Positions 26,666 through 35,324 of a DNA stretch of 51,625 bases are shown piece after piece. Where the stretch lies: contig WYAZ01000063.1 of the NCBI GenBank assembly GCA_011526105.1, positions 1-51,625 of the forward strand, written 5' to 3'. The notes beneath the pieces are model-generated. The model was given only the letters and a program-made list of their open reading frames with translations. It was not told the DNA's origin and made no database searches. The translations under genes and the position numbers were made by a program. Origin of the DNA: Deltaproteobacteria bacterium (GTDB lineage Bacteria > Myxococcota > Kuafuiibacteriia > Kuafuiibacteriales > Kuafuiibacteriaceae). The stretch's first letter is position 1. Each line of letters starts with the position of its first letter.

Positions 26666-28324
26666 ATGACTGCGCCCCCCCTGCCGCCGGACGAATCCGG
26701 GTCCGCCGCGGGCGCGGACGCCCGACCCACCGAGGGGGAGACGGTCGCCAAACGAGCGGGTGTGGTCGCCGTATTTACCCTTCTGAGTCGTGTCCTCGGC
26801 TATGTTCGCGACGCCACGCTCGCCAACCTTTTCGGTGCCAGCGCCGCCTACGACGCCTTCGTCGTCGCCCACACGATCCCGAACTTCCTCCGTCGCTTGG
26901 TCGCCGAAGGCTCGCTGGTCATCACCTTCGTGCCGCTGCTCGCCGAGGAGAGGCGTCGCGGCGGGCGCCCCGCGATGCGGAGCTTCTTCTCGAGTGTGCT
27001 CGGGATCCTGATCCCGGTGCTGCTCCTGCTGACCGCAGCGGGCGTTCTGTTCCCCGAGCCGCTCGTCACCGCGTTTGCACCCGGCTTCGAGCCCGAGCGC
27101 GCGGAGATCGCGGTGCGTCTCACGCGCATCATGATGGGCTACATCTTCTTCATCTCGCTGATGGCGCTCGCCGGGGGCGCGCTGAACACCGAGGGCGTCT
27201 TCGCGGCCCCGGCCGCCGCCCCCGTGCTGCTCAACGTTGCCGTCATCGGCTTTGCGCTCGGTCTGCGGGAGTACTTTGACGCACCGATCGATGCCGTGGG
27301 CTACGGCGTCTTGCTCGGGGGCGTCTTGCAGCTCGCCCTGCAGCTCCCCGCCTTGGCTCGTCGAGGGCTGCTGGTCGTGCCGCGGATCGAGCTCAGACAC
27401 CCCGCGCTGCTCGAGCTGCTTCGGCGCATGGTGCCCGCGATCTTTGGCGTCGCTGTGTATCAGATCAACATCATGGTCATCCGGCAGATCGGCTCTTACC
27501 TGCCGAGTGGCCAGCTCTCCTGCTACTACAACGCGACTCGCCTGCAAGAGTTCGCGCTCGGGGTCTTTGCGGTGAGTGTGAGCGTGGCGGCGCTCCCCAC
27601 GCTGTCTCTACACGCGGCCTCCGGCGACTTCGCGCGCATGCGCGCCACCTTCAGGCGGGCCCTCCTGATCACGAACTTCGTGACCATTCCCTCGACCTTC
27701 GGCTTGCTCGTGCTCTCCGCCCCGATCGTGGGCGTTTTGTTTCGGCACGGGGCCTACGGGACCGACGCCGCGGTGATGACCGCGGAGCTCCTCATCCTCC
27801 TCGCGCTCGCGATGGTGCCAGTGGGGGCGGCGCGGGTGATCGTGCCCGCTTTCTACGCCCTCGGCGACACGAAGACGCCGGTCTACGCGGCCATGGCTTC
27901 GCTGGCGGCCACCTTCATCATCGGTCACACCGTAAAGGAGGCCTACGAGATCCACGGGCTCGTCGCCGCGACCTCGATCGCCGCGGTCATTCAGGCGGGC
28001 CTGCTCTTTGGGTTGTTTCGACGAGCGATTCGGCGTCGGAGCCCGGGCGAGGTGCTGCCTTCGGTGGGGGGGCCCAGCCTGCCTTCCCACGCGATCCGCA
28101 CCGCGATCGCCACGTTGCCCGGTGCGGCAGCGGCGTTTTTCCTGGCGGAGCGCCTCGACTGGTACGCGGTGGGGAAGCTGCAGGGCGCGAGCCTCTTGCT
28201 CGGGCTCCTGGTTGTGGTCGGCCTCAGCTTCGCGTTTTTGGCTCGTCTTTTGGGGCTCGAGGAGATCGATCTGGTCCTCGGCGCGGTTCGACGGCGATTC
28301 ACTCGACTTGTGAAAAAGGTGTGA
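26666..28324 (+). CDS. murJ: Lipid II flippase MurJ
   Basis: 552 residues. After a 28-residue polar N-terminal extension the MurJ core begins A-K-R-A-G-V-V-A-V-F-T-L-L-S-R-V-L-G-Y-V-R-D, followed by D-A-F-V-V-A-H-T-I-P-N-F-L-R-R-L-V-A-E-G-S, which carries the conserved Arg cluster for lipid II binding. There are about 14 hydrophobic helices, the conserved Y-Y-N-A-T-R-L-Q-E-F segment and G-V-L-F-R-H-G-A-Y. MurJ flips the peptidoglycan precursor across the inner membrane. CGGAG lies about 10 bases before the ATG. rpsT next to murJ is a common pairing. Confidence 0.97.
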   Translation: MTAPPLPPDESGSAAGADARPTEGETVAKRAGVVAVFTLLSRVLGYVRDATLANLFGASAAYDAFVVAHTIPNFLRRLVAEGSLVITFVPLLAEERRRGGRPAMRSFFSSVLGILIPVLLLLTAAGVLFPEPLVTAFAPGFEPERAEIAVRLTRIMMGYIFFISLMALAGGALNTEGVFAAPAAAPVLLNVAVIGFALGLREYFDAPIDAVGYGVLLGGVLQLALQLPALARRGLLVVPRIELRHPALLELLRRMVPAIFGVAVYQINIMVIRQIGSYLPSGQLSCYYNATRLQEFALGVFAVSVSVAALPTLSLHAASGDFARMRATFRRALLITNFVTIPSTFGLLVLSAPIVGVLFRHGAYGTDAAVMTAELLILLALAMVPVGAARVIVPAFYALGDTKTPVYAAMASLAATFIIGHTVKEAYEIHGLVAATSIAAVIQAGLLFGLFRRAIRRRSPGEVLPSVGGPSLPSHAIRTAIATLPGAAAAFFLAERLDWYAVGKLQGASLLLGLLVVVGLSFAFLARLLGLEEIDLVLGAVRRRFTRLVKKV

Positions 28325-28459
28325 GCAGGGGCCCTACACGATCCCTGAACCGCCTGAGATCGAACGGCTTTCATCGGATCTGCCTGATCTTTGTGCATGC
28401 TCGGGCGTGGACGCAGGTTTGGATTCACGGAGGCGGCGGAGTTCGCTAGCTTGCCGCCC

Positions 28460-29317
28460 ATGCCCCGCGAAGCTTCGACCCGACCCGTGCCTTGGAGAGA
28501 CGAGGCCCGGCTGATCGAGCCCACCCCTGGCGATCGCGATAGCTTCGGCTTGGCCTTCGAGCGCCTGGTCGGGGTGATGGCTCGGCTCCGCGCGCCCGGC
28601 GGATGCCCCTGGGATCGAGAACAAACCTTGGCTTCGCTGAAGCCCTACCTCGTCGAAGAGGCCTACGAGGTGCTCGAAGCCATCGATCTCGGCGGCGCCG
28701 ACGAGCATCGGGAGGAGCTCGGCGATCTGCTGCTTCAGGTCGTCTTTCAGGCGGAGCTGCGACGAGAGGAGGGCGCCTTCGACGCGGCGGACGTCGCGCA
28801 CGGCATCGCCGACAAGCTCGTCCGACGCCATCCCCATGTCTTCGAGCACCAAGGGGTAGAGGAAGCTTCGGAAGCGCTCAAGCACTGGGAGCAGCGGAAG
28901 GCGGAAGAGAAGAAGGGGCGCTCGGTCCTCGGGGGTGTTCCGCGCAATCTCCCCGCGCTCCTTCGTGCGCAGCGGGTCGGCGAGAAGGCGAGCCAGGTGG
29001 GCTTCGACTGGCCGGGTCTAGACGGACCCATCGACAAGATTCGTGAAGAACTCGCGGAACTCCAGGAAGCCATCGCGTCGAAGGACCAGAGCGCGGTCGA
29101 GGCCGAGCTCGGGGACCTGCTCTTCTCGGTGGTGAACGTCGCTCGCTTCCTGCAAGTCGGCGCCGAGGACGCCTTGCGAAACACCACCGATCGATTCATG
29201 GCCCGGTTTCAGCGAGTGGAAGCGCAGCTCGCGAAGGCCGGCAAGAGCGTGGCCGATACGCCTTTGGAGTCGCTTGAACGGATGTGGCAGGACGCGAAGC
29301 GTGCTTCTTCAGGGTGA
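28460..29317 (+). CDS. mazG: Nucleoside triphosphate pyrophosphohydrolase MazG
   Basis: 285 residues from ATG 28460. Two tandem MazG domains: the first begins with the hallmark L-R-A-P-G-G-C-P-W-D-R-E-Q-T-L-A-S-L, then E-E-A-Y-E-V-L-E-A-I-D and H-R-E-E-L-G-D-L-L-L-Q-V-V-F-Q (Mg-binding E-x-x-E-12-E-x-x-D). The second has VGEKASQVGFDWP, IREELAELQEAI and EAELGDLLFSVVNVAR. Both metal motifs are intact. MazG removes house-cleaning or stress nucleotides (dNTPs, ppGpp effects in E. coli). Its end overlaps the convergent phosphatase gene by 9 bp. Confidence 0.96.
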   Translation: MPREASTRPVPWRDEARLIEPTPGDRDSFGLAFERLVGVMARLRAPGGCPWDREQTLASLKPYLVEEAYEVLEAIDLGGADEHREELGDLLLQVVFQAELRREEGAFDAADVAHGIADKLVRRHPHVFEHQGVEEASEALKHWEQRKAEEKKGRSVLGGVPRNLPALLRAQRVGEKASQVGFDWPGLDGPIDKIREELAELQEAIASKDQSAVEAELGDLLFSVVNVARFLQVGAEDALRNTTDRFMARFQRVEAQLAKAGKSVADTPLESLERMWQDAKRASSG

Positions 29318-29881
29318 AGCGCCCGCCTTCTGTTTCGGCCACGCGACACATTCGAAGGCGCCGGTGTTCAGCGCGTGAACCTTCGCCCGCTCGGCGATCG
29401 GGGTCCCCGCGGGCTCACCGAGCAGCAGCGCAGAGATGTCGCTGTGAGTGATGAGGACCAAAGGGTTGGGGGCAGGAGTGCTCGAGAGCGCGCGTTCGAT
29501 CTCCGCTCTCAGCGCCTTCAGAGCCTGCTCCGCGCTGCCGTCGTCCTCGAGGTACTGCAGCGCGGTCCAGCTCTTTACTGGACGTCCCGCGGCGATGATC
29601 GCCGCGGTCGCCTGCGCTCGTTGCACCGGAGAGGCAAAGACGCGTGCCGCTTTTCCGAGCGCGAGGCGCTCGCGGGTCGTGCGAGCTTGGGCTTTGCCGG
29701 CTTCGGTGAGGCCGCCGAGTTCCGCCTCGCTGAGGTGCGCCGGAGGATGCTCCAGGTTCTTGAAGCTCTCCGCGTGGCGAACGATGCAGACGCGTCTTCG
29801 GGCCTCTTGCGCGCGTTCTGGACTGCTCGCAGTGGCAGCGAGGCTGAGAGCCAGTGAGGTGGCACCGAGGAGCAGCATCAT
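29309..29881 (-). CDS. Secreted histidine phosphatase (phosphoglycerate mutase/SixA-like)
   Basis: 190 residues from ATG 29881. An N-terminal signal-like segment (MMLLLGATSLALSLAATASS) is followed by R-V-C-I-V-R-H-A-E-S, the RHG-type motif with the phospho-accepting His, then GLTEAGKAQARTTRERLALG, V-F-A-S-P-V-Q-R-A-Q-A-T-A and the second catalytic His in L-V-L-I-T-H-S-D-I-S. So the catalytic set of the histidine phosphatase superfamily is complete. The signal peptide suggests a periplasmic enzyme; substrate unknown. Confidence 0.87.
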   Translation of the reverse strand: MMLLLGATSLALSLAATASSPERAQEARRRVCIVRHAESFKNLEHPPAHLSEAELGGLTEAGKAQARTTRERLALGKAARVFASPVQRAQATAAIIAAGRPVKSWTALQYLEDDGSAEQALKALRAEIERALSSTPAPNPLVLITHSDISALLLGEPAGTPIAERAKVHALNTGAFECVAWPKQKAGASP

Positions 29882-29971
29882 GGAGGAAGGTGGAGCGAAG
29901 CGGACGCCACTTGTCCAGTCCTGGAAAACCGCCTAGGGCGAATTGACGCGTTGATTCTTCCGAAACACCCC

Positions 29972-30034
29972 TCGACAAAAGCTCCGGGGGACACTAACAG
30001 ACGGCGCCGCGCGCGCCTGGGAGAGCGGTAGAAT
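29972..30034 (+). promoter_or_regulatory. Promoter candidates upstream of the acidic protein gene
   Basis: Two weak options: TCGACA (29972-29977) with TAACAG (29995-30000) at 17-nt spacing, and a TAGAAT -10-like box (30029-30034) without a clear -35. Either would give a leader of about 60-100 nt before the start at 30101. Confidence 0.3.
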
Positions 30035-30100
30035 GCCGGCGGGCGGCCACGTCACCAGGAACTGAGCGCGCGAGACAGAGATGAGCAGGAGGAGCGGCAG

Positions 30101-30307
30101 ATGACCCACGATGACAAAGACGAAGACGACGTGGACGCCCTCGTCGACGACCTCGACGACGAGGATGAAGACGAAGACGAAGACGACGAGGACGACGACC
30201 TCGACGACGATGACTTTGACGACCTCGACGACGACGACGACGACGACGACGATCTCGACGACGACGACGACGACGACGATCTCGACGAAGACGACGAAGA
30301 AGAGTAG
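30101..30307 (+). CDS. Poly-aspartate acidic small protein
   Basis: 68 residues, of which about 54 are acidic (about 44 Asp and 10 Glu), with scattered Leu and a single Phe, Lys and His. The DNA is a GAC/GAT-rich trinucleotide tract. Evidence that it is translated: a full AGGAGG Shine-Dalgarno (30087-30092) 8 bases before ATG 30101, a clean stop, and a plausible spacing of 50 bp to the next gene. The Leu spacing D-D-L-D-D-D-D-x gives a quasi-repeat. It has no signal peptide and must be very acidic and disordered. Candidates: cation or polyphosphate-like buffering, a DNA mimic, or binding a basic protein. A seven-codon open frame (30081-30104) overlaps its start as ATGA. No homolog family known to me. 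Confidence 0.65.
   Translation: MTHDDKDEDDVDALVDDLDDEDEDEDEDDEDDDLDDDDFDDLDDDDDDDDDLDDDDDDDDLDEDDEEE
30111..30304. repeat. GAC/GAT-rich trinucleotide repeat
   Basis: A tract dominated by GAC, GAT, GAA and GAG triplets, including uninterrupted runs of GACGAC... from about 30228 and 30258. A unit GATCTC followed by several GAC triplets is repeated (30250-30290). It codes Asp on the plus strand and would code Arg/Val on the minus strand. Length could vary by slippage. Confidence 0.75.
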
Positions 30308-30357
30308 CCCTCGGGGAAGCTTCCGTCCTGGCCGGCGTAAGAACGCCGCGAGGACTC

Positions 30358-32721
30358 ATGCGAAAGCTTCCGATCGTGTTCTCTCTGGCCCTCGGCCTTT
30401 GCTGGGCTCCCGGCGCGCGCGCCCAGGCCTACGACCGCCTCACAGGGCAGTCGGCATACACCCCCATCACCACGTTGGGGGCGACCGCGCTCTCCTTTTC
30501 CGACCCCGATGACGGGTCGGCGACCATCTCCCTCCCGTTCGACGTCACCTACTTCGGGGTGCTGTACCCGGCGGGCTCGCCCCTCCAGGTGAGCGTCAAT
30601 GGGTTCGTGGCCCTCGGCACGTCGAGCTCCGAGTATGAGAACGTCGGCATCCCCTTCGGGGCCTCACCCAACGGCTTCATCGCGGGCTTCTGGGACGACC
30701 TCGAGCTCGGCTCGGGCGGGGTTTATCACGGCGTCTTCTCGCTCACCACCGGGGAGCAGGTGCTCGTGGTCGAGTACGCGGGCGTACAAGTTCGCGCCCA
30801 GCCGGCGAGCGTGATCACGTTCCAGATATGGATCATGGAGGGCGGGTCGGAGCTCGATCTGCACTTCGGCTCGATCGGCAACGCGGTCTTTGGCTCTGCT
30901 TCGATCGGCATCGAAAGCCCGAGCGGCGCAGAGGGACTCCCAGAAACCTGCACACCATCCTGCACGAGCCTCGATCTGACCGCGGAGCAGTTCATCGCCT
31001 TCGTTCCGCGCGGTACTCAGCCCCCTCTGCCGGCCGACCTCGTGGTCACCAGCCAGAGCGCCGCCCCTGCGCAGGCGGCTGTCGGCGCCAGCTTCGATCT
31101 TCAGCTCGAGGTTCGAAATCAAGGAGAGACGGCGGCTGCCGGATTCGACGTGCTGGCGGTCCTCGATCAGAACGGGCTCTACGAGGTCTCGGACCCGGTC
31201 CTCGGTCGCACCTCCGTGTCCTCGGGTCTATCGGCGGGCCAGGTGCGGAGCTTGACCCTGAGGGGTACCGTGCCGAGCTCCGCCTCGGGCAGCTACGTCG
31301 TGCGTGTGGTCGCCGACCCGGCCGGGCTGGTGAGCGAAGAGGACCGCACGAACAACATGGTGAGCGCCGGGAACATCACGATCCCGCCTGCCACCCCCGG
31401 ATTCGAGATCACGACACGCACGCTCCCGCCGGCTGTGGTCTCCGAGGCGTACAGCTATCAGCTCGAGGCTTCCGCCGGCTCGAACCCGATCTGGTCGATC
31501 GTCACCGGTGACCCCGGCGCGGGTCTGTCGCTGTCGGCCTCGGGCGTTCTGGCTGGCATTCCGACGATCGACGGGACCTACGCCTTTCGAGTTCAAGCGA
31601 CCGACTCGGCGCTCGGGAGCGCGACGTGGGACTTCGTGCTGAACGTGGTCCCGCCCGGTGGTCTTCGGCTCGTGGCCGCGGCGCTTCCCCGAGGTGCGGT
31701 GGGCAGTCCCTACTCGGCCCGCTTGGCCGCGAGCGGAGGCAGCCCGCCCTACGCTTTCTTGGCGGTCTCTGGTTCGCCCGCCTGGCTTCAGCTCCGCTCC
31801 GACGGCGAGCTGTCGGGTACGCCGGACGCCGCGGGGGTGCACTTCATCGAGATCTCGGTCGCCGACAGCGCCGGCGGCTTCGCGGGGGGAACACTGCGGC
31901 TCGAAGTCGCGGTCGCCACGCCGTTGGTCGTCGTCACGCGGAGTCTCCCGCGCGGCGTCGTCGACTTCCCCTATCAGGTCCGGCTCGCGGCCGAAGGGGG
32001 TCAGCCCCCGTACTCGTGGACGGTGTCCTCGAACGGCCTGCCCTCCGGCCTCTCGTTGGCCCCCGACGGGCTGCTCGTGGGCACGCCGCTCGAAGAGCAT
32101 CGTGGGGCGGTGAGCCTGCGGGTCGAAGACACGCTCGGCGCTTCCGCTCGGGTCGAGCTGAGCCTCGAGATCGAGGCCCTCCGTCCGCTCGCGATCGTGA
32201 TGCCGACGCGTGTGGCGGCGAAGCTCAACACGGAGAACACGATTCCCTTGCTGGCCGAAGGCGGGGTCCCGCCGTACTCGTTCTCGATCGCGGCTGGTCG
32301 CTTGCCCGAGGGCCTCGAACTCTCGGTACAGGAAAGCGAGAGCCGATTCACGGGGGTGCCCACCTCGACGGTCCCCGAGCTCATCACACTCGTGGTGACG
32401 GACATCCGCCTCGAGTCCGCGGAAGCGGAGATCACGCTGGTCGCGACGGTGGATGGCTCGGCGACGCTGCCGCGCGGCGGGGAGCGGGCCAGACGCGACA
32501 GCTCCGGTTGCGGCGCGCTCGAACGCGCCCATGACGACCTCCCGTGGCTCGTCCTCGGGCTCTTCGGGGTTCTCTGGGTTCGCCGAGGTCGGGCTTTGCC
32601 CCGGCGTGCAAAGCGGCTAGACCCAGGACGTGGAGCCTCTGTACGAGCCTCGTCGCACGAAGATCGTGGCTACGCTGGGACCGGCCTCCGGCACCCCGGA
32701 AGTGATCACCGAGCTCGTTAG
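30358..32721 (+). CDS. Large secreted CARDB/Ig-domain protein with MYXO-CTERM-like tail, reading into pyk
   Basis: 787 residues from ATG 30358. The signal peptide is MRKLPIVFSLALGLCWAPGARAQA (cleaved near residue 23). Residues about 25-215 form a beta-rich domain with V-S-V-N-G-F-V-A-L-G-T and FIAGFWDDLELG (nidogen-like pattern). A CARDB domain follows (ADLVVTSQSAAPAQAAVGAS ... RNQGETAAAGF ... EEDRTNNM), then four Ig-like (He_PIG type) repeats with P-x-x-x-x-x-x-Y-S/Q-x-x-L-x-A-x-G-G-x-P-P-Y. The tail D-S-S-G-C-G-A ... LPWLVLGLFGVLWVRRG with an Arg cluster resembles a MYXO-CTERM anchor. After R-R-A-K-R (residue 753) the frame continues 34 residues into pyk, stopping at 32721. A TAG sits one base out of frame at 32618-32620. 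Confidence 0.82.
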   Translation: MRKLPIVFSLALGLCWAPGARAQAYDRLTGQSAYTPITTLGATALSFSDPDDGSATISLPFDVTYFGVLYPAGSPLQVSVNGFVALGTSSSEYENVGIPFGASPNGFIAGFWDDLELGSGGVYHGVFSLTTGEQVLVVEYAGVQVRAQPASVITFQIWIMEGGSELDLHFGSIGNAVFGSASIGIESPSGAEGLPETCTPSCTSLDLTAEQFIAFVPRGTQPPLPADLVVTSQSAAPAQAAVGASFDLQLEVRNQGETAAAGFDVLAVLDQNGLYEVSDPVLGRTSVSSGLSAGQVRSLTLRGTVPSSASGSYVVRVVADPAGLVSEEDRTNNMVSAGNITIPPATPGFEITTRTLPPAVVSEAYSYQLEASAGSNPIWSIVTGDPGAGLSLSASGVLAGIPTIDGTYAFRVQATDSALGSATWDFVLNVVPPGGLRLVAAALPRGAVGSPYSARLAASGGSPPYAFLAVSGSPAWLQLRSDGELSGTPDAAGVHFIEISVADSAGGFAGGTLRLEVAVATPLVVVTRSLPRGVVDFPYQVRLAAEGGQPPYSWTVSSNGLPSGLSLAPDGLLVGTPLEEHRGAVSLRVEDTLGASARVELSLEIEALRPLAIVMPTRVAAKLNTENTIPLLAEGGVPPYSFSIAAGRLPEGLELSVQESESRFTGVPTSTVPELITLVVTDIRLESAEAEITLVATVDGSATLPRGGERARRDSSGCGALERAHDDLPWLVLGLFGVLWVRRGRALPRRAKRLDPGRGASVRASSHEDRGYAGTGLRHPGSDHRAR

Positions 32722-34087
32722 AGCCGGCGTCGACGTCACCCGATTCAACTTCAGCCACGGTTCCCATGAGGGCCATCAGGCCGCCATGAAGATGGTGCGC
32801 GAGGTCGAGAGCGCGGCCGGCCGTCCGATCGCCGTGCTGCAGGATCTTCAAGGCCCAAAGATCCGGCTGGGAAAACTCGACGGCAAGGTCACGCTCGCGG
32901 TCGGGGCGACGGTCGTCCTCTCCAGCGACAATGACTTCCTCGGAAACGCGGATCGAATTCCCACCACCTACGAACGCCTCGCCGCGGACGTGCGCCGCGG
33001 AGATCGCATCTTGCTCGCGGATGGTCAGTTGGTCTTGACCGCGAAAGAGATCAAGGGGCGCGACGTCGTGGCTGAGGTTGTCGTGGGCGGCGTGGTCAGC
33101 TCGAACAAGGGCCTGAACATGCCGGGCTCGGAGCTCTCGATCCCGTCACTGACGGAGAAGGACATCGAGGACCTCGAGGCCGGTCTCGCGATGGGCGTGG
33201 ACTATGTGGCGCTCTCCTTCGTCCGGATGCCGCACGATGTGACGCTGCTCCGAAACGAGATGCGTCGCTTGGGGCGCGTGGTCCCCATCATCTCGAAGAT
33301 CGAGAAGCCTCAGGCGGTCGAGTTCCTCGAGGCCATCACCGAGCTCTCCGACGGCATCATGGTGGCGCGCGGTGATCTCGGCGTCGAACTGCCGCCGGAG
33401 GCCGTGCCCGGCGTTCAGCGGCGCGCGATCCGACTGGCGCGCGAGCGCGGCAAGTTCACGATCGTCGCGACCCAGATGCTGGTCTCCATGACCAACGCCC
33501 CGAGGCCCACCCACGCGGAGGTCTCAGACGTGGCGAACGCCGTCTTTCACGGTACCGACGCGGTCATGCTCTCGGAGGAGACCGCGGCCGGGAAGTATCC
33601 GGTGAAGACGGTCGAGACCATGGCGGAGATCGTTCGCGCGGCGGACCACGCCTCCACGCAGGCCGAGCCGCTCGGTCGCTTCGTCGACACGGTGCAGGAC
33701 TCCTATCCTGGGGTCATCTCGAGAGCGGCGGTGCTCACGGCGGACGACATGAAGGCGGAGGCGATCGTGGCCTTCACCGATCGCGGGCTGGGTCCGCGCC
33801 TCATCTCCGCGTGGCGGCCCCGCTCGATGATCCTGGGCTGCGCGAGCACGGTCGAGGCGACCCGGCGCATGAACCTCTACTGGGGGGTGAAGCCGATGCA
33901 GATCGCGGCCCCCAATTCCTTCGAAGAGCTGGTTCAGCTCGTCGAGGAGGCGGCCGGCAAGACGCGAGGGCTGCACGCGGGCGCGAAGTTGGTGATCACC
34001 ACGAAGATGCCGTTTGATGCGAGCGTCGCGACGAACGTCCTGAAGCTGCACACGCTCGGAGGAGACGCGCGAGCGGAGGAGTCCTGA
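32630..34087 (+). CDS. pyk: Pyruvate kinase
   Basis: 485 residues from GTG 32630 (AGGA 4 bases upstream). Motifs: R-R-T-K-I-V-A-T-L-G-P-A-S, R-F-N-F-S-H-G (substrate binding), D-L-Q-G-P-K-I-R-L, the active-site block SKIEKPQAVEFLEAI ... I-M-V-A-R-G-D-L-G-V-E-L, and ATQMLVSMTNAPRPTHAEVS followed by D-V-A-N-A-V ... D-A-V-M-L-S-E-E-T-A-A-G-K-Y-P. The C-terminal domain is complete. It makes pyruvate and ATP from phosphoenolpyruvate. The first 92 bases overlap the end of the preceding gene in another frame. Confidence 0.98.
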   Translation: MEPLYEPRRTKIVATLGPASGTPEVITELVRAGVDVTRFNFSHGSHEGHQAAMKMVREVESAAGRPIAVLQDLQGPKIRLGKLDGKVTLAVGATVVLSSDNDFLGNADRIPTTYERLAADVRRGDRILLADGQLVLTAKEIKGRDVVAEVVVGGVVSSNKGLNMPGSELSIPSLTEKDIEDLEAGLAMGVDYVALSFVRMPHDVTLLRNEMRRLGRVVPIISKIEKPQAVEFLEAITELSDGIMVARGDLGVELPPEAVPGVQRRAIRLARERGKFTIVATQMLVSMTNAPRPTHAEVSDVANAVFHGTDAVMLSEETAAGKYPVKTVETMAEIVRAADHASTQAEPLGRFVDTVQDSYPGVISRAAVLTADDMKAEAIVAFTDRGLGPRLISAWRPRSMILGCASTVEATRRMNLYWGVKPMQIAAPNSFEELVQLVEEAAGKTRGLHAGAKLVITTKMPFDASVATNVLKLHTLGGDARAEES

Positions 34088-34103
34088 GAAGATTCGGGGG
34101 CGC

Positions 34104-35312
34104 TCAGCTCAGCGCCGTCACCGCCGCCGCGAGCCTCTCCAGGCCCTTCTCGATCGTCGCCTCGCCGGTCGCGTACGACAGGCGGATGTGATTCGCCGCC
34201 CCAAACGGCGCGCCCGGGACCACGGTGAGCTGGTGCGACTCGAGCAGATAACTCGCGAAGCTGGTCCCGTCCGAAATCACCTGACCACTCGGGGTCTTCC
34301 GGCCGACGAGGCCGGAGACATCCGGGAACACGTAGAATGCACCCAGCGGGGCGAAGGTTCGCAGGCCCGGGATGCTCGACAGGAGCTCGAGCACCTTCTG
34401 CCTTCGCCGATCGAAGGTGGCGACCATCTCGTCCACCCAGCTTTGGTCACCGGTCAAGGCGGCGAGCGCGGCGTGTTGCGAGGTGGAGCACGGATTGGAG
34501 GTCGACTGGCCCTGAAGCATCGCGACCGCAGCGATCACCGGCTTGGGCCCGGCCGCCCAGCCGATGCGAAGCCCGGTCATGGCGTAGGTCTTGGAACAGC
34601 CGTCGATCACGAGTGTTCGGTCCTGAAGATCGGGCGCGACGCCGAGCAAACCTTCACCCGCGCCGGCTTCGTAGATGAAGCGTCGATAGATCTCGTCCGC
34701 GACGACGAAGACGCCCGGGTGCCTGCGCAGCACCTCCGCGATGGCTTCGAAGTCCGCGCGCCGATAGGCACCGCCGGTCGGGTTGCTCGGGCTGTTCAGG
34801 ATGAGCACCTTGCTCTTCGGCCCCAGCGATCGGTCGAGCGCGTCGGGCCGGAGCACGAAGCCGTCGTCGAACGCGGTCTCGATCACGACCGGGACACCGC
34901 CGGCGAGCAACGCCATGTCGCGGTACGAGAGCCAGTACGGGGCGGCGAAGACCACCTCGTCGCCCGGATCCACGAGCGCTTGCAGCGCGTTGAAGATGGC
35001 TTGCTTGGCGCCGGTGCTGACCACCACTTGGCCGGTGGCGTAGCTGAGACCGTCGCGCCGAAGCAGGTCCGCTGCGATCGCCTCGCGAAGCGGCTCGATG
35101 CCGGAGACCGCGGTGTACCGCGTCTGACCGGCTTTCGCTGCGGCGCAGAGCGCCTCGATGATCGGCTCGGCGGGTGCTCGGTCCGGCTCCCCGGCGGTGA
35201 GGCTCACCACGTCGAGGCCCTGGGCCTGCAGCTGCTTGGCCTTCTCGGCGAGCGCCAAAGTGGCGGAGGGGGCGACGCCGTCCATGCGGCGGGCGAGTTG
35301 CGTCTTGATCAC
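34104..35312 (-). CDS. Pyridoxal phosphate aminotransferase, aspartate type (class I, subgroup Ib)
   Basis: 402 residues. PLP fold-type I features: SLTAGEPDRAPAEPIIEAL, TRYTAVSGIEPLREAIA, VSTGAKQAIFNAL, A-P-Y-W-L-S-Y, L-N-S-P-S-N-P-T-G, V-A-D-E-I-Y-R-R-F-I-Y, and the PLP-binding Lys in GCSKTYAMTGLRIGWAAGP. The overall pattern is that of bacterial aspartate/prephenate aminotransferases, transferring the amino group between aspartate and 2-oxoglutarate. The exact substrate is not fixed by sequence. It starts 12 bp after rsmD on the same strand. Confidence 0.93.
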   Translation of the reverse strand: MIKTQLARRMDGVAPSATLALAEKAKQLQAQGLDVVSLTAGEPDRAPAEPIIEALCAAAKAGQTRYTAVSGIEPLREAIAADLLRRDGLSYATGQVVVSTGAKQAIFNALQALVDPGDEVVFAAPYWLSYRDMALLAGGVPVVIETAFDDGFVLRPDALDRSLGPKSKVLILNSPSNPTGGAYRRADFEAIAEVLRRHPGVFVVADEIYRRFIYEAGAGEGLLGVAPDLQDRTLVIDGCSKTYAMTGLRIGWAAGPKPVIAAVAMLQGQSTSNPCSTSQHAALAALTGDQSWVDEMVATFDRRRQKVLELLSSIPGLRTFAPLGAFYVFPDVSGLVGRKTPSGQVISDGTSFASYLLESHQLTVVPGAPFGAANHIRLSYATGEATIEKGLERLAAAVTALS

Positions 35313-35324
35313 GTTGAATCCTCT

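Noticed and set aside
29994-30359. 121-aa minus-strand frame with long Arg runs
   Set aside because: The antisense of the GAC tract; no ribosome site, while the plus strand has a perfect one.
31228-32532. 434-aa minus-strand frame opposite the CARDB/Ig protein
   Set aside because: Arg-rich shadow; the plus strand shows signal peptide and repeated Ig domains.
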